Source: JBHIBA01 sp046758845 (GTDB lineage: Bacteria > UBA8248 > JACPRG01 > G963555815). From it: 45,558 nt of DNA. The position numbers were made by a program, and so were the translations under genes. Below are positions 25,096 to 33,069 of the stretch, piece by piece (position 1 is the first letter of the stretch; each line of letters begins with the position of its first letter). Below the pieces are notes generated by a model that saw nothing but the letters and a program-made list of their open reading frames with translations, ran no database searches and was not told the origin of the DNA. Location of the stretch: NCBI GenBank assembly GCA_046758845.1, contig JBHIBA010000006.1, positions 1-45,558 on the forward strand, in the 5' to 3' direction.

Positions 25096-25422
25096 ATGAG
25101 TGCGCGCGCTTGCAGGATGTGCGGCGATTTCCGCCTCCCTTCCGGAGAGGGCGGGGAGAAATGTCCTGTGTGCGGCTCCGCCGACGTTCAGGCGCTCTCT
25201 CTCTCCGGCAAAGGGAGGCTCTACTCGTATACGCGGGTCCACGTTCCGACGAGCCTTTTCCAAGAAGACGCCCCGTATTGGTTGGCTTTGGTGGATCTCG
25301 ACGAGGGCCACCGAGTCATGGGAAGGCTGATCGGGACGCCCTCGGCGCAGCCTGTCATCGAGGCTCCCGTCGAGATTCATTCGATCGACGAAAGGGGAGC
25401 TCTCTTCCGCCTCGTTGGCTAA
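25096..25422 (+). CDS. DUF35 zinc-ribbon/OB-fold protein, partner of the upstream thiolase
   Basis: The 108-residue protein starts with a rubredoxin-like zinc ribbon (Cys6, Cys9, Cys23, Cys26; CRMC and CPVC) and continues as an OB-fold (GRLYSYTRVHV; YWLALVDLDEGHRVMGRLIG). DUF35 proteins act as scaffolds or CoA-substrate channels for SCP-x-type thiolases and related enzymes. A GTG at 25090 overlapping the thiolase stop (GTGA) is an equally possible start, two codons earlier; either way the pair is translationally coupled. Confidence 0.87.
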   Translation: MSARACRMCGDFRLPSGEGGEKCPVCGSADVQALSLSGKGRLYSYTRVHVPTSLFQEDAPYWLALVDLDEGHRVMGRLIGTPSAQPVIEAPVEIHSIDERGALFRLVG

Positions 25423-25462
25423 AACTGGAAGGGGCTGACGCTTGGCAGGGAGCCGGGGGGAC

Positions 25463-26662
25463 CTATGAGACGGCGGGGTTCAGTTCCGTAAAGTCGAAGT
25501 TTTCCAGCCGCTCGCAGACGGCGCGGGTGAATCGGGCGGCCACCCATCCGTCCACGATCCTGTGGTCTGAGGTCAGGGAGAGCCCCATCCGCTCACGGAT
25601 GGCCGTCGAGCCATCATCGAGGGCAACCACCTGCTTTTGGATCGTCCCCACCCCCAATATGGCCGCCTCCGGGGGGTTGATGAGGGGAGTGGCGAACAGG
25701 CTCCCCGCCGCGCCGACGTTGGTGATGGTGAAGGTTCCCCCCGCCGCCTCCTCGGGCTTCAGCGTTCCCTGCCGGGCCCGGTCCGCCAAAAGCTGGATGG
25801 TCCTGCAAAGATCCAGGAAGCCCAGCTTCTCCGCCTCTCGGATGACGGTAACAATCAGGCCATCCTCCAGGGCCACTGCGATGCCGAGGTGAACGGATTT
25901 GAAGTGGAAAATGGCGTCCTCGGACCACCGACTGTTCAGGGCCTTGAACTCGAGTTCCGAAAGGGCCGAGATGACGGCCCGGGCGATGAAGGGCGTATAA
26001 GTCAGGTGCACCCCGGTCTTCGCAAAGAATCTCTCCCCGTTCTCCCGCCGCCAGGCGACGGTCGCGGAAACATCGGCCGCGTCGAAGGTGGTGTACTGGG
26101 GGATGGTCCTGACGCTTTCGGCCAGCCGCCGGGCGATCTCCCGGCGCATCCGGCTCAAGGGGATGCGTTCGGCCTCCGTGAGGGAGGGTTCAACGGCGGG
26201 CGGCTCCTTCTCCACATATTTCTTGAGATCTCCCTCGGTGACTCGTCCCCCCGAGCCCGTGCCCTGGATCTTCGAGAGGTCCTCCGGCCCCAGGCCGGCA
26301 TCGGCGGCAAGGCGTTTCACGCGCGGGGAGAGAAACACCCGCCTTTCATCAGCGCCCGTTTTCTTCTCAGCCTGGGGTGTCGTCTCCTTTGCGGGTTCCT
26401 CTTCCTCGGCCGGGACCGCCTCTTGGGTCTCGATCAGGGCGAGGGCCTCTCCCACCGGGACCGTCGCGTCAGCCGCCACCAGGACCTCGGCGAGACGGCC
26501 GGGATAGGGGGCCTCGATCTCGAAGTCCACCTTCTCGCTCTGGGCCACGAGAAGGGCTTCTCCCTTTTGGACCTCGTCCCCCTGTTCCTTCAGCCACTCG
26601 ATGACGGTGCCCTCATGGACGCTCGTCCCCATTCGTGGCATCAAGACCCGGGCGATAGGCAT
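25463..26662 (-). CDS. Dihydrolipoamide acyltransferase, E2 of a 2-oxoacid dehydrogenase complex
   Basis: The 399-residue E2 has one lipoyl domain with the modified Lys44 (AQSEKVDFEIEAP), a charged Ala/Pro/Glu linker (about 86-105), and a peripheral subunit-binding domain (FLSPRVKRLAADAG...GGRVTEGDL, about 110-150). The catalytic acyltransferase core ends in SLTSDHRIVDGW with His367 and Asp371. It passes acyl groups from E1 to CoA. The matching E1 genes lie at 30742-32900 on the same strand, separated by five other genes; no E3 gene is in the window. It overlaps nothing and follows the acyl-CoA dehydrogenase gene by 5 bp. Confidence 0.92.
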   Translation of the reverse strand: MPIARVLMPRMGTSVHEGTVIEWLKEQGDEVQKGEALLVAQSEKVDFEIEAPYPGRLAEVLVAADATVPVGEALALIETQEAVPAEEEEPAKETTPQAEKKTGADERRVFLSPRVKRLAADAGLGPEDLSKIQGTGSGGRVTEGDLKKYVEKEPPAVEPSLTEAERIPLSRMRREIARRLAESVRTIPQYTTFDAADVSATVAWRRENGERFFAKTGVHLTYTPFIARAVISALSELEFKALNSRWSEDAIFHFKSVHLGIAVALEDGLIVTVIREAEKLGFLDLCRTIQLLADRARQGTLKPEEAAGGTFTITNVGAAGSLFATPLINPPEAAILGVGTIQKQVVALDDGSTAIRERMGLSLTSDHRIVDGWVAARFTRAVCERLENFDFTELNPAVS

Positions 26663-26667
26663 GGCAG

Positions 26668-27849
26668 CTACCCTCTCCGGAACCCGTATCGCTCGCGATC
26701 CAGGCGGGCGATGAGGAGCTTCTGTATCTCCGAAGTCCCTTCGCCAATGGACATCAGAAGGGCATCTCGAACGTGTCGGTGCACGTCGGTTTCATCGGCG
26801 TAGCCGACTCCTCCGTGGATCTGGATGGCCTCCAGAGAGACCTGCTGGGAGACCTCTGCGGCGAGGAGCTTGGCCTGAGAGGCCTCCAAGGCAAAATCCT
26901 CGGTCCGATCCTTCAGCGTTGCGGCATGGTAAGTGAGCTTTCTCGCGGCCGCAATCCGGGTGCTCAGAGTCGCCAGCTTGTCCTGGGTCATTTGAAATTC
27001 ATAGAGCGGGCGGCCAAACTGTCTGCGCTCCAAGCTATAGCGGAAGGATTTCTCGAAGGCCGCTTCGGCGATGCCCACGCTGATGGCCGCGACGGTGACG
27101 CGGCCGGTGTTCAGCATCGCCTTGAGGTAGCGGTCCCCCTCACCCTCTTCTCCCACGAGGCGCTCCTTGGGCACCCGGCAGCCGTCAAAGTAAAGGAGAC
27201 CCGTCGGGGAGCCCCGCACCCCCAGCTTTTCGATCAGACCCCCCACCTGAAACCCCTCATCCCCCTTGTGGACCAGGAAGGCGCTGATGCCCTTGTCGGT
27301 CCGGGCGAAGACGAAGTAGAGGTCGGCCACGCCGGCGTTGGAAATGAAGCTCTTTGAGCCTTCCAGGCGGTAAGAGCAGTCGGCGTAGTGAGCCCTGGTC
27401 TTCAGGGCCGCAGCGTCGCTTCCGCTCCCGGGCTCAGTGAGCGCAAAGGCCGAGACGAACTCGCCGGTCACCATCGCCTTCAAGAAGTTTTCTTTCAGCG
27501 TCTCGTTCCCATAATCCAGGACGCCTTGGGTGGCCGTGTTGTGGATGGCCGCCGAGAGCGCCGTCGCTGCGCAGCCCTTGGCCAGGAGTTCGAGGGCGCC
27601 GACGTAGACGACGAAAGGAAGCCCGAGGCCCTCCGCCCACTCGGGGAAAGGCATCGCGAAGAATCCCTGCTCCCTCAACCGCTGCCAGCTCTGCCGGGGA
27701 AACTCATGCGTCGTGTCGAGGCGCGGCGCCAGGGGAAGGATCGTCTTCTCAACGAAAACGCCGAACTCTCGGAGCACCTGATGATAGGGGCAGTCTCCTC
27801 CAAAGAGGGCATCGAGAGTCCGACACTGGTCTTCGGTATAGAATGACAT
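26668..27849 (-). CDS. Acyl-CoA dehydrogenase
   Basis: The 393-residue flavoenzyme shows FALTEPGSGSDAAALKT (FAD and substrate contact, about 133-150), the RRQFGRPLYEFQ segment, IHGGVGYADE and the catalytic-base stretch IGEGTSEIQ (Glu370). It removes hydrogens from C2-C3 of an acyl-CoA and hands electrons to ETF. Features point to short- or branched-chain substrates; the sequence lacks the distinctive pattern I would expect of glutaryl-CoA dehydrogenase. It lies between the DUF35 gene and the E2 gene in a tightly packed minus-strand operon. Confidence 0.92.
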   Translation of the reverse strand: MSFYTEDQCRTLDALFGGDCPYHQVLREFGVFVEKTILPLAPRLDTTHEFPRQSWQRLREQGFFAMPFPEWAEGLGLPFVVYVGALELLAKGCAATALSAAIHNTATQGVLDYGNETLKENFLKAMVTGEFVSAFALTEPGSGSDAAALKTRAHYADCSYRLEGSKSFISNAGVADLYFVFARTDKGISAFLVHKGDEGFQVGGLIEKLGVRGSPTGLLYFDGCRVPKERLVGEEGEGDRYLKAMLNTGRVTVAAISVGIAEAAFEKSFRYSLERRQFGRPLYEFQMTQDKLATLSTRIAAARKLTYHAATLKDRTEDFALEASQAKLLAAEVSQQVSLEAIQIHGGVGYADETDVHRHVRDALLMSIGEGTSEIQKLLIARLDRERYGFRRG

Positions 27850-27917
27850 CGTCTCGACTGACTTTCCCAGGCTCCGGCAGCAACGGGCCTGGTGTTGTCG
27901 TGCGCAAGTTCAGACCA

Positions 27918-28478
27918 TCAGGTCTCTCCTGCGGGGACAAAATACACATCCGTTGGATCGAACTTGGAGTTCCGGCGGAACTTCGCCTGCACTTTCATGC
28001 CGGTCCGCATGTCTTCTTGCCCGACTCCCACGAGGCGGGAGAGCAAAAGGGTATCCACGCCGTCAAACTCGACCAGGATGAGGTTGAAGGGAGTCTCGGG
28101 TAAGAATGCCTCACTCCCGAAGTGACAGGTCGTCCACGTGTGCACCCGACCCTCCAGGGGCAGATCGAACCACTCCGTCCTCGTCCCACAGTGCATGCAG
28201 TGGCCTCTGGGCGTGGCGTAGTTGTAGTGGCAGTTGGGGCATCGAGTGCCGAGGAGCCTTCCGTTGGCGAGGCCGGCGAAAAACGGGGAATCCTGGGCGT
28301 AGCTGTGGATGTAGTCGATCTGGTAGGGCCACTTGACGGTGATGGGCGGCAGGTCGTTGAAGCTCGAGGGGTCCCGAGGGAGAGGGACATTGAAAAGAAC
28401 CGTTCCCTCCTCCGTCTCGGGTAGCTTCTGGGATTGGCCCTGGTCCTTTTGGGTCACCCCTTTCTTCTTCTGCGCCAT
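27918..28478 (-). CDS. DUF35 zinc-ribbon/OB-fold protein, partner of the Cys-less thiolase
   Basis: The 186-residue DUF35 protein has an N-terminal extension of about 65 residues (the first 20 Lys/Gln-rich), a zinc ribbon (Cys80, Cys83, Cys94, Cys97; CPNC and CMHC) and an OB-fold (GRVHTWTTCHFG; FNLILVEFDGVDTLLLSRLVG). GGAAGGAG precedes the ATG. It lies 51 bp downstream of the thiolase at 28530-29822, the usual pairing. It probably docks CoA substrates for that thiolase-fold enzyme. Confidence 0.88.
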   Translation of the reverse strand: MAQKKKGVTQKDQGQSQKLPETEEGTVLFNVPLPRDPSSFNDLPPITVKWPYQIDYIHSYAQDSPFFAGLANGRLLGTRCPNCHYNYATPRGHCMHCGTRTEWFDLPLEGRVHTWTTCHFGSEAFLPETPFNLILVEFDGVDTLLLSRLVGVGQEDMRTGMKVQAKFRRNSKFDPTDVYFVPAGET

Positions 28479-28529
28479 TTCTCCTTCCTTTGAAAAGACC
28501 AGGTTCCCTCTCAGGCGGATTGCTGCGGG

Positions 28530-29822
28530 TTACACGGCCTCCAGGATGGTCGCCGTAACGTATGTCCCCGTCCCGGCGTGGCTGTGGATGAGACCCCGTT
28601 TTGCGCCGGGGACCTGCAAGGCTTCGTCACGGAATTTCTCGCCGATCCGTCCCTGGAGCTGCCACAAGGCGAAGACGGCTTGCATCAGGCCCGTGGCCCC
28701 GACCGGGTGACCGCAGGCCAGGAGCCCCCCGCTGGGGTTGACGTAGACTCCCTTTTCCCCCCCGAGGATAGGATTTGCTCGGGAGAGCTTCCCCGAGGTC
28801 GGGTCCAGGGGCAGGGAGTCGATGAAAGCCCCGCCCTCTCCATACCGGCAGAGGCCGAGGTCCTCATAAGTCTGGATCTCGGAGGACGTGTAGGCGTCGT
28901 GAAGCTCGATGAAGTCCATCTCTTTGAGCGGCTCCGCGATCTCCGCCATTTCGTAAGCCTGCTTGGCCGCCATCCTGCCCGCCCGGAAGGAGTGAACCCC
29001 CGGGTATTTGAGGGCCGGATAATCTTTCGGGTCCTCGTGGGGCAGGAGGATCACCTCCCCGTGGGGACGGTCCGCCATTCGCATGGCGTCGGTCCCGGTC
29101 CCCACGCCTGTGATGAGGGCCGGGCGGTCGGTGATCTTGAAGGCCGTCTTTTCCTCCGCCAGAAGGGCCACCGCAGCGCCGTCGCTCATGGTGCAAATGT
29201 CGAGCATCGTGAGGGGATAGGCCACCATGGGGGAGCTGCGGACGTCCTCGATGGTCAGGTCCATCGGGCTTTGGGCGTAAGCGTTGTGGCAGGCGTTCTT
29301 GTGGTTCTTCATGGAGACCTTGGCCATCTGCTCGGCCGTCGTCCCGAATTCGTGCATGTGTCGGACGACCATCATGGCGTAGTAGCCCGAATAAAAACCC
29401 CCGACGGGATAATCGAAGTTTGTGTCCGAGGCGAGGGCGATGAACTCATTGCCCTTCCAGGTGTTGACGTGCGACATGGTCTCAAAGCCGAAGGCCAGGC
29501 AGAGATCCATCCGGCCCGAGGCCACCGCCTCATAGGCCGCCTGAAAGCACAGACCCCCGGTGGCGCCCCCCCCTTCGATGCGCTTTGAGGGCTTCGGGCA
29601 AAGGCCGAGATAATCCTGGACCATGATCGCGGCCATGAGCTGTCTTGCGAAGTGGTCGGAGAAGTAAGAGGCGACCGAGCCGTCAATCAGGGAGGGGTCG
29701 AGGCTGGGGACGTCGGCCAGGGCCGCCTCGTAGGCCTCTTTGACCAGGTACTGGAAAGACTTTTCGGGGATGGCCTTGGCGAACTTCGTGACCCCGCCGG
29801 CCACCATGAAGACCTTTCGCAT
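28530..29822 (-). CDS. Thiolase-fold protein lacking the active-site cysteine
   Basis: The 430-residue protein is clearly of the SCP-x/lipid-transfer thiolase branch (RIEGGGATGGLCF, LHDAYTSSEI, ACGHPVGATG, HSHAGTGTYVTATIL). Where the paralogue at 23933 has the nucleophile Cys84 (EGACASSG), this one reads EGGGATGG, with Gly86. The HDAY and GHP histidine motifs are kept. Loss of the Cys rules out ordinary Claisen thiolysis. Thiolase-fold enzymes that work with DUF35 partners include retro-aldolases such as Ltp2 of steroid side-chain removal, so C-C cleavage by an aldol-type route is a sensible hypothesis. It heads the thiolase-DUF35-acyl-CoA dehydrogenase-E2 run. Confidence 0.88.
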   Translation of the reverse strand: MRKVFMVAGGVTKFAKAIPEKSFQYLVKEAYEAALADVPSLDPSLIDGSVASYFSDHFARQLMAAIMVQDYLGLCPKPSKRIEGGGATGGLCFQAAYEAVASGRMDLCLAFGFETMSHVNTWKGNEFIALASDTNFDYPVGGFYSGYYAMMVVRHMHEFGTTAEQMAKVSMKNHKNACHNAYAQSPMDLTIEDVRSSPMVAYPLTMLDICTMSDGAAVALLAEEKTAFKITDRPALITGVGTGTDAMRMADRPHGEVILLPHEDPKDYPALKYPGVHSFRAGRMAAKQAYEMAEIAEPLKEMDFIELHDAYTSSEIQTYEDLGLCRYGEGGAFIDSLPLDPTSGKLSRANPILGGEKGVYVNPSGGLLACGHPVGATGLMQAVFALWQLQGRIGEKFRDEALQVPGAKRGLIHSHAGTGTYVTATILEAV

Positions 29823-29906
29823 CGCCCTCGGTCCCCTCTCGCTTACAGAAACCGCCTATCAGTGTAACAACTCATCGTAGCAGTGATTCCATTGCGAGCG
29901 GCAGTT

Positions 29907-29976
29907 GTAGCGCGGGGGCTTCAGCCCCCGCTAACTCGCTTCTATGGAAAAGCCGGGGCTAAAGCCCCGGCGCTAC
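29907..29976. repeat. Paired-hairpin dispersed repeat with GTAGC/GCTAC ends
   Basis: This 70-bp unit has two perfect hairpins: GCGGGGGCTTCAGCCCCCGC at 29912-29931 and GCCGGGGCTAAAGCCCCGGC at 29952-29971. It is framed by GTAGC (29907) and GCTAC (29976). It shares only its ends with the copy at 30051-30142. Both lie in the 387-bp gap 29823-30209, along with a TGTCATTCCGAGCGAAGCGA fragment near 30006, itself typical of dispersed bacterial repeats. No gene was seen in the gap. Confidence 0.65.
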
Positions 29977-30050
29977 ACCGCTCATGATTCATCGGAGCTG
30001 ATCTGTCATTCCGAGCGAAGCGAAGAATCCACGGAGCGTTACCGGCTTGC

Positions 30051-30142
30051 GTAGCCGCGATTTGCAGCAAAGCGGAAATCGCGGCCCATCCGCGCGCCCC
30101 GATCTCCGCTCGGGCTGCGCCCCTCGCTCAGATCGGGACTAC
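30051..30142. repeat. GTAGC...CTAC palindromic dispersed repeat, copy 3
   Basis: It begins GTAGCCGCGATTTG and ends CCCTCGCTCAGATCGGGACTAC, with inner arms GCGGAAATCGCGGC and GCCCCGATCTCCGC as in copy 1. The left arm has decayed (GCAGCAAAG in place of GAGCGAGGGT). Confidence 0.7.
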
Positions 30143-30209
30143 GAAATTATCTGCCCCGGCTTCCGTTCTCTCCCCGGCGTGCCCCTTCGCTGGGAGCGGC
30201 ACGAGGACC

Positions 30210-30677
30210 TTATGCGGAACCCTCGCGCTCTCGCTGCCCCAGGGCGGCGGTCTCCAGGTCGATCCGCTCCCGGTCCATTCCGGGCCAGATGGGGGCGACA
30301 TCGATCAAGACGCCGTTCGGGTCGCGGGTCTTGAAGGGGACGGACAGCCCCAGCTTCTTGTATCGCTCCGGGATATCCTGGATGGGCGCTCCCGTCTCCT
30401 TCAAACGCTCTCGGATCTCCTCTGGCTCGTTGACGAGGAAGCCGAGGTGGTCCAGTCCGACCATCCGGATGGGGGGCCCAACGGTCCAGGCCTTTGCTCC
30501 CTGTTGACTCTTATAGCGGAGGATGGCGATGCTCGTCGTCCCGTCGCTCAAGAAGACGTCTTCGAACTCATCGTGATCGAGGCGCTTGACGACCTGAAGA
30601 CCGAAGACCTTGGCGTAAAACTCCAGCGTCTCAGCGATGTCTTGCGTGCACACGGCAGCGTGCCTGAGAGATGCCAT
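30210..30677 (-). CDS. VOC (glyoxalase/bleomycin-resistance/dioxygenase) superfamily protein
   Basis: The 155-residue protein shows two beta-alpha-beta-beta-beta halves: LRHAAVCTQDIAETLEFYAKVFG at the start and LDHLGFLVNEPEEIRERLKETG in the middle. Possible metal ligands are His6 and the His of LDHLG; the last position, usually Glu, is Asp in GVLIDV. Members include methylmalonyl-CoA epimerases, lyases and dioxygenases; position downstream of E1beta would suit an epimerase but that is a guess. The start at 30677 has GGAGG about 10 nt upstream; an open frame further upstream is antisense-like sequence overlapping E1beta. Confidence 0.82.
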   Translation of the reverse strand: MASLRHAAVCTQDIAETLEFYAKVFGLQVVKRLDHDEFEDVFLSDGTTSIAILRYKSQQGAKAWTVGPPIRMVGLDHLGFLVNEPEEIRERLKETGAPIQDIPERYKKLGLSVPFKTRDPNGVLIDVAPIWPGMDRERIDLETAALGQREREGSA

Positions 30678-30741
30678 TGGGAGTTTTCCTCCTTCATGCG
30701 ATTGAGATTTCGGCCTTGGCCCTTCCTTCGTGGCTGGTGAA

Positions 30742-31740
30742 CTAATACGCGGCGAGCTGATGGACGGCCGCCAGGATCTTCTCGGGGTTTGGAAGAAAGG
30801 CCGCCTCCAGGGGCGGGCTGAACGGAATCGGGACGTCAAGGGCCCCCACTCGCTCCACCGGGGCGTCCAGGTGGTGGAAGGCCTCGCCAGCAACAAAGGC
30901 CGCCCACTCGGCCCCGACCCCTCCGGTTCGGTGGTCTTCGTGAGCGATGAGGACGCGTCCGGTCTTTCGGACCGACTCCAAGATGAGATCCTTGTCGAAG
31001 GGCCGGATCGAGCGAAGGTCGATGACCTCGATGTCCACACCGTCCTGCCCGGCCCGGTCGGCTGCTTCCAGCGCATCGAAGACCGTCAGGCCAAAAGTGA
31101 GCAGGGTCAGATCCCGGCCCTCTCTCAGAATCTGGCCTTCTCCGATGGGGACGGTGAACTCCCCCTCCGGCACATCCCGGGCCAGCTCCGGGGGGAAGCG
31201 ATCGGGGGGAAGGTTGTAGAGCTTCTTGTATTCCAGGAAAAGGACCGGGTTGTTGTCCCGAATGGCCGAGAGCAGCAGGCCCTTGGCGTCATAGGGGGAA
31301 GCGGCGGATACGATCTTCAGGCCCGGGGAATGGAAGAACCACCCCTCGGGGTTATGGGAATGAAAGGCCCCGGCGCTTCCGAGGGAGCCCGAGGGAAGCC
31401 TGAGCGTGAGGGGCAGCGGTTCACCCTGGTGGTAGTGATGACAGGCGGCGAAATCCACGATCATCTTGTAGGCGTCGGTGACGAAGTCGGCGAATTGGAG
31501 CTCCACCACCGGCCGAAGGCCGAGGATGGCCGTCCCGATCGCGACGCCGATGAACCCGGACTCGGCCAAAGGGGTGTCGAGAACCCGCTCGCGGCCGAAC
31601 TCCTGCAAGAAGCCTTTCGTGATACCAAAGGCGCCGCCCCCGATCCCGATGTCCTCCCCCAGGACGAAAACACCGGGGTCACGACGCATCTCTTCCCGAA
31701 GGGCTTCCCGAATCGCCTCTAGGTACGTGATAGTCGCCAT
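30742..31740 (-). CDS. 2-oxoacid dehydrogenase E1 component, beta subunit
   Basis: The 332-residue protein follows the PdhB/BkdB/AcoB pattern: FVLGEDIGIGGGAFGITKGF, TPLAESGFIGVAIGTAILGLRPVVELQFADF, and the C-terminal swivel domain (DLTLLTFG, DIEVIDLRSIRPFD, VLIAHEDHRTGGVG). It forms the alpha2-beta2 E1 heterotetramer with the product of the gene 56 bp upstream. HSHNPEGWFFHSPGLKIV is close to both branched-chain and pyruvate E1beta, so the substrate is not decided. AAGGA precedes the ATG. Confidence 0.93.
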   Translation of the reverse strand: MATITYLEAIREALREEMRRDPGVFVLGEDIGIGGGAFGITKGFLQEFGRERVLDTPLAESGFIGVAIGTAILGLRPVVELQFADFVTDAYKMIVDFAACHHYHQGEPLPLTLRLPSGSLGSAGAFHSHNPEGWFFHSPGLKIVSAASPYDAKGLLLSAIRDNNPVLFLEYKKLYNLPPDRFPPELARDVPEGEFTVPIGEGQILREGRDLTLLTFGLTVFDALEAADRAGQDGVDIEVIDLRSIRPFDKDLILESVRKTGRVLIAHEDHRTGGVGAEWAAFVAGEAFHHLDAPVERVGALDVPIPFSPPLEAAFLPNPEKILAAVHQLAAY

Positions 31741-31796
31741 AAGAATCCTTCGTTCGGGTCGCTGCCGGAGCCTTCATGGAGGGCGGAAGAAATTTT

Positions 31797-32900
31797 CTAG
31801 GGGGCGTAGACCCCTTCCTCCGCCTCTGCCGGGTCGGGCAAAGGGCTTGCTTTTGCGAACGCCACAGCCTCCTCGATGTCGGCGTCCACCTTCTCCTCGA
31901 TCTCCCGGAGGGCCTTCTCGGACAGAAGCCCGTGGGAGAGCAAATAGGCTTCGTAGTTTAGAATCGGGTCGCGGGCCTCCCAGTCTCTGAGCTGTTCCTC
32001 AGGGACGTAGTCCCGGAACCGGTCATAGACCGAGTGACCGCAGAGCCTCATCGTGACCGACTCCACCAGGGTCGGTCCCTCGCCAGCCCTCGCGCGGCTT
32101 ACGGCCTCCCGGCAAACGGCGTAGACCTCGAGGACATCGGTCCCGTCCACAAGCCATCCTGGAAACCCATAACCGGGAGCCCGCATGGCGAGGCACGGCG
32201 AGGCGAATTGCAGAGAGGTCGCCGTCTTGTAGGCCCACTGGTTGTTCTCGATGACGACAACGAGGGGAAGGCGGTGGACGGCGGCGAAATTCAGCCCCTC
32301 GTGAACGTCTCCCGTACTCGTCGCCCCCTCTCCGACGTACGCCAGGGCCACCGCGTCTTCGCCGCGATAGCGGGCGGCATAGGCGGCGCCGGCCGAAATG
32401 GGGATCATCGTCCCCAGGTGGCTCACCATGGAGAGAATCCGCTGAGAGCGGTCGCCGTGATGGACGTTCGCGTCCCGGCCGCGGGTATAGCCATCGACCC
32501 GCCCGAAGAACTGAGCCATTGTCCTCTTCGGGGTCTGGCCCCGGACGAAACGGGCCCCAAGATTTCGGTGAAGAGGAGACAGGATGTCCCGAGGCCCCAG
32601 GGCATAGGCGCTGCCCACCGCCGTCGCCTCATTTCCCCGGCCAAAGAAGACGGTTCCCGGGACATGGCCCTGCCGGAAAACCCTTTCCAACGTTTCTTCG
32701 AAACGCCGGTGAAGGGTCATGTAGGCGTAGAGTTGGGCGTGGTCCGATGAGCGCAGACCCAGGGACTCGTGGTCCTTGGGTCTCCATGTTGCGCTCAGAC
32801 CCTCAAAGTAGATGGAACCCTCTCGGAGGTCGGATGCTGGGTCGAGGTTCAGAAGGTCCGAGAGGGTGTCTGCCTCAGCGGGAACGGACAATTTAGCCAC
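31797..32900 (-). CDS. 2-oxoacid dehydrogenase E1 component, alpha subunit
   Basis: The 367-residue ThDP-binding subunit carries the GEGATSTGDVHEG...IENNQW motif (metal and diphosphate binding) and the GRGNEATAVGSAYAL, GTMIPISAGAAYA and GHSVYDRFRDY segments. It decarboxylates a 2-oxo acid and acylates the lipoyl arm of E2 (25463-26662). The first codon is GTG with GAGGAG about 10 nt upstream. It is the promoter-proximal gene of the minus-strand block and faces the Lrp/AsnC regulator across a short AT-rich gap. Substrate class (branched-chain, 2-oxoadipate, acetoin or pyruvate) cannot be settled from sequence. Confidence 0.93.
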   Translation of the reverse strand: MAKLSVPAEADTLSDLLNLDPASDLREGSIYFEGLSATWRPKDHESLGLRSSDHAQLYAYMTLHRRFEETLERVFRQGHVPGTVFFGRGNEATAVGSAYALGPRDILSPLHRNLGARFVRGQTPKRTMAQFFGRVDGYTRGRDANVHHGDRSQRILSMVSHLGTMIPISAGAAYAARYRGEDAVALAYVGEGATSTGDVHEGLNFAAVHRLPLVVVIENNQWAYKTATSLQFASPCLAMRAPGYGFPGWLVDGTDVLEVYAVCREAVSRARAGEGPTLVESVTMRLCGHSVYDRFRDYVPEEQLRDWEARDPILNYEAYLLSHGLLSEKALREIEEKVDADIEEAVAFAKASPLPDPAEAEEGVYAP

Positions 32901-32936
32901 TGGATGGGTGCTCCTCAGCCACTACCCTACTTTAAT

Positions 32937-32964
32937 AAATTATGTTAAGATTTTTCTATGTCAA
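32937..32964 (-). promoter_or_regulatory. Candidate promoter of the E1alpha-headed operon
   Basis: On the minus strand TTGACA (32959-32964), a 16-bp spacer and TAATTT (32937-32942) precede the E1alpha start by about 40 bp. The perfect -35 and the AT-rich setting make this one of the best promoter candidates in the window. Confidence 0.5.
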
Positions 32965-33026
32965 GTTATTTTAGGCTGAATGCCTTTAAACCATAAATAA
33001 GTATTGCAATATGACAAGTTTTCTAT
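32941..33026. promoter_or_regulatory. Direct repeats, likely operator of the divergent Lrp/AsnC regulator
   Basis: Three similar 16-mers lie in the same orientation: TATGTTAAGATTTTTC at 32941, TATGTCAAGTTATTTT at 32957 and TATGACAAGTTTTCTA at 33010. The first two abut and cover the E1alpha promoter; the third lies before the regulator gene. Lrp/AsnC proteins bind multiple degenerate AT-rich sites as octamers, so this suits local control and autoregulation. Inference from position and repeat pattern. Confidence 0.45.
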
Positions 33027-33069
33027 AAGATCCTTCTAAGGGGTCTATTCGTGTTAGAAGGAGGATGAC

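Noticed and set aside
26668..27849. Naming the acyl-CoA dehydrogenase a glutaryl-CoA dehydrogenase to complete a lysine pathway
   Set aside because: The visible motifs are those of generic short- or branched-chain acyl-CoA dehydrogenases; pathway fit alone is not evidence.
29907..30142. Possible CRISPR array from clustered palindromic repeats
   Set aside because: The units differ in length and sequence, are not evenly spaced and have no unique spacers; no cas gene is nearby.
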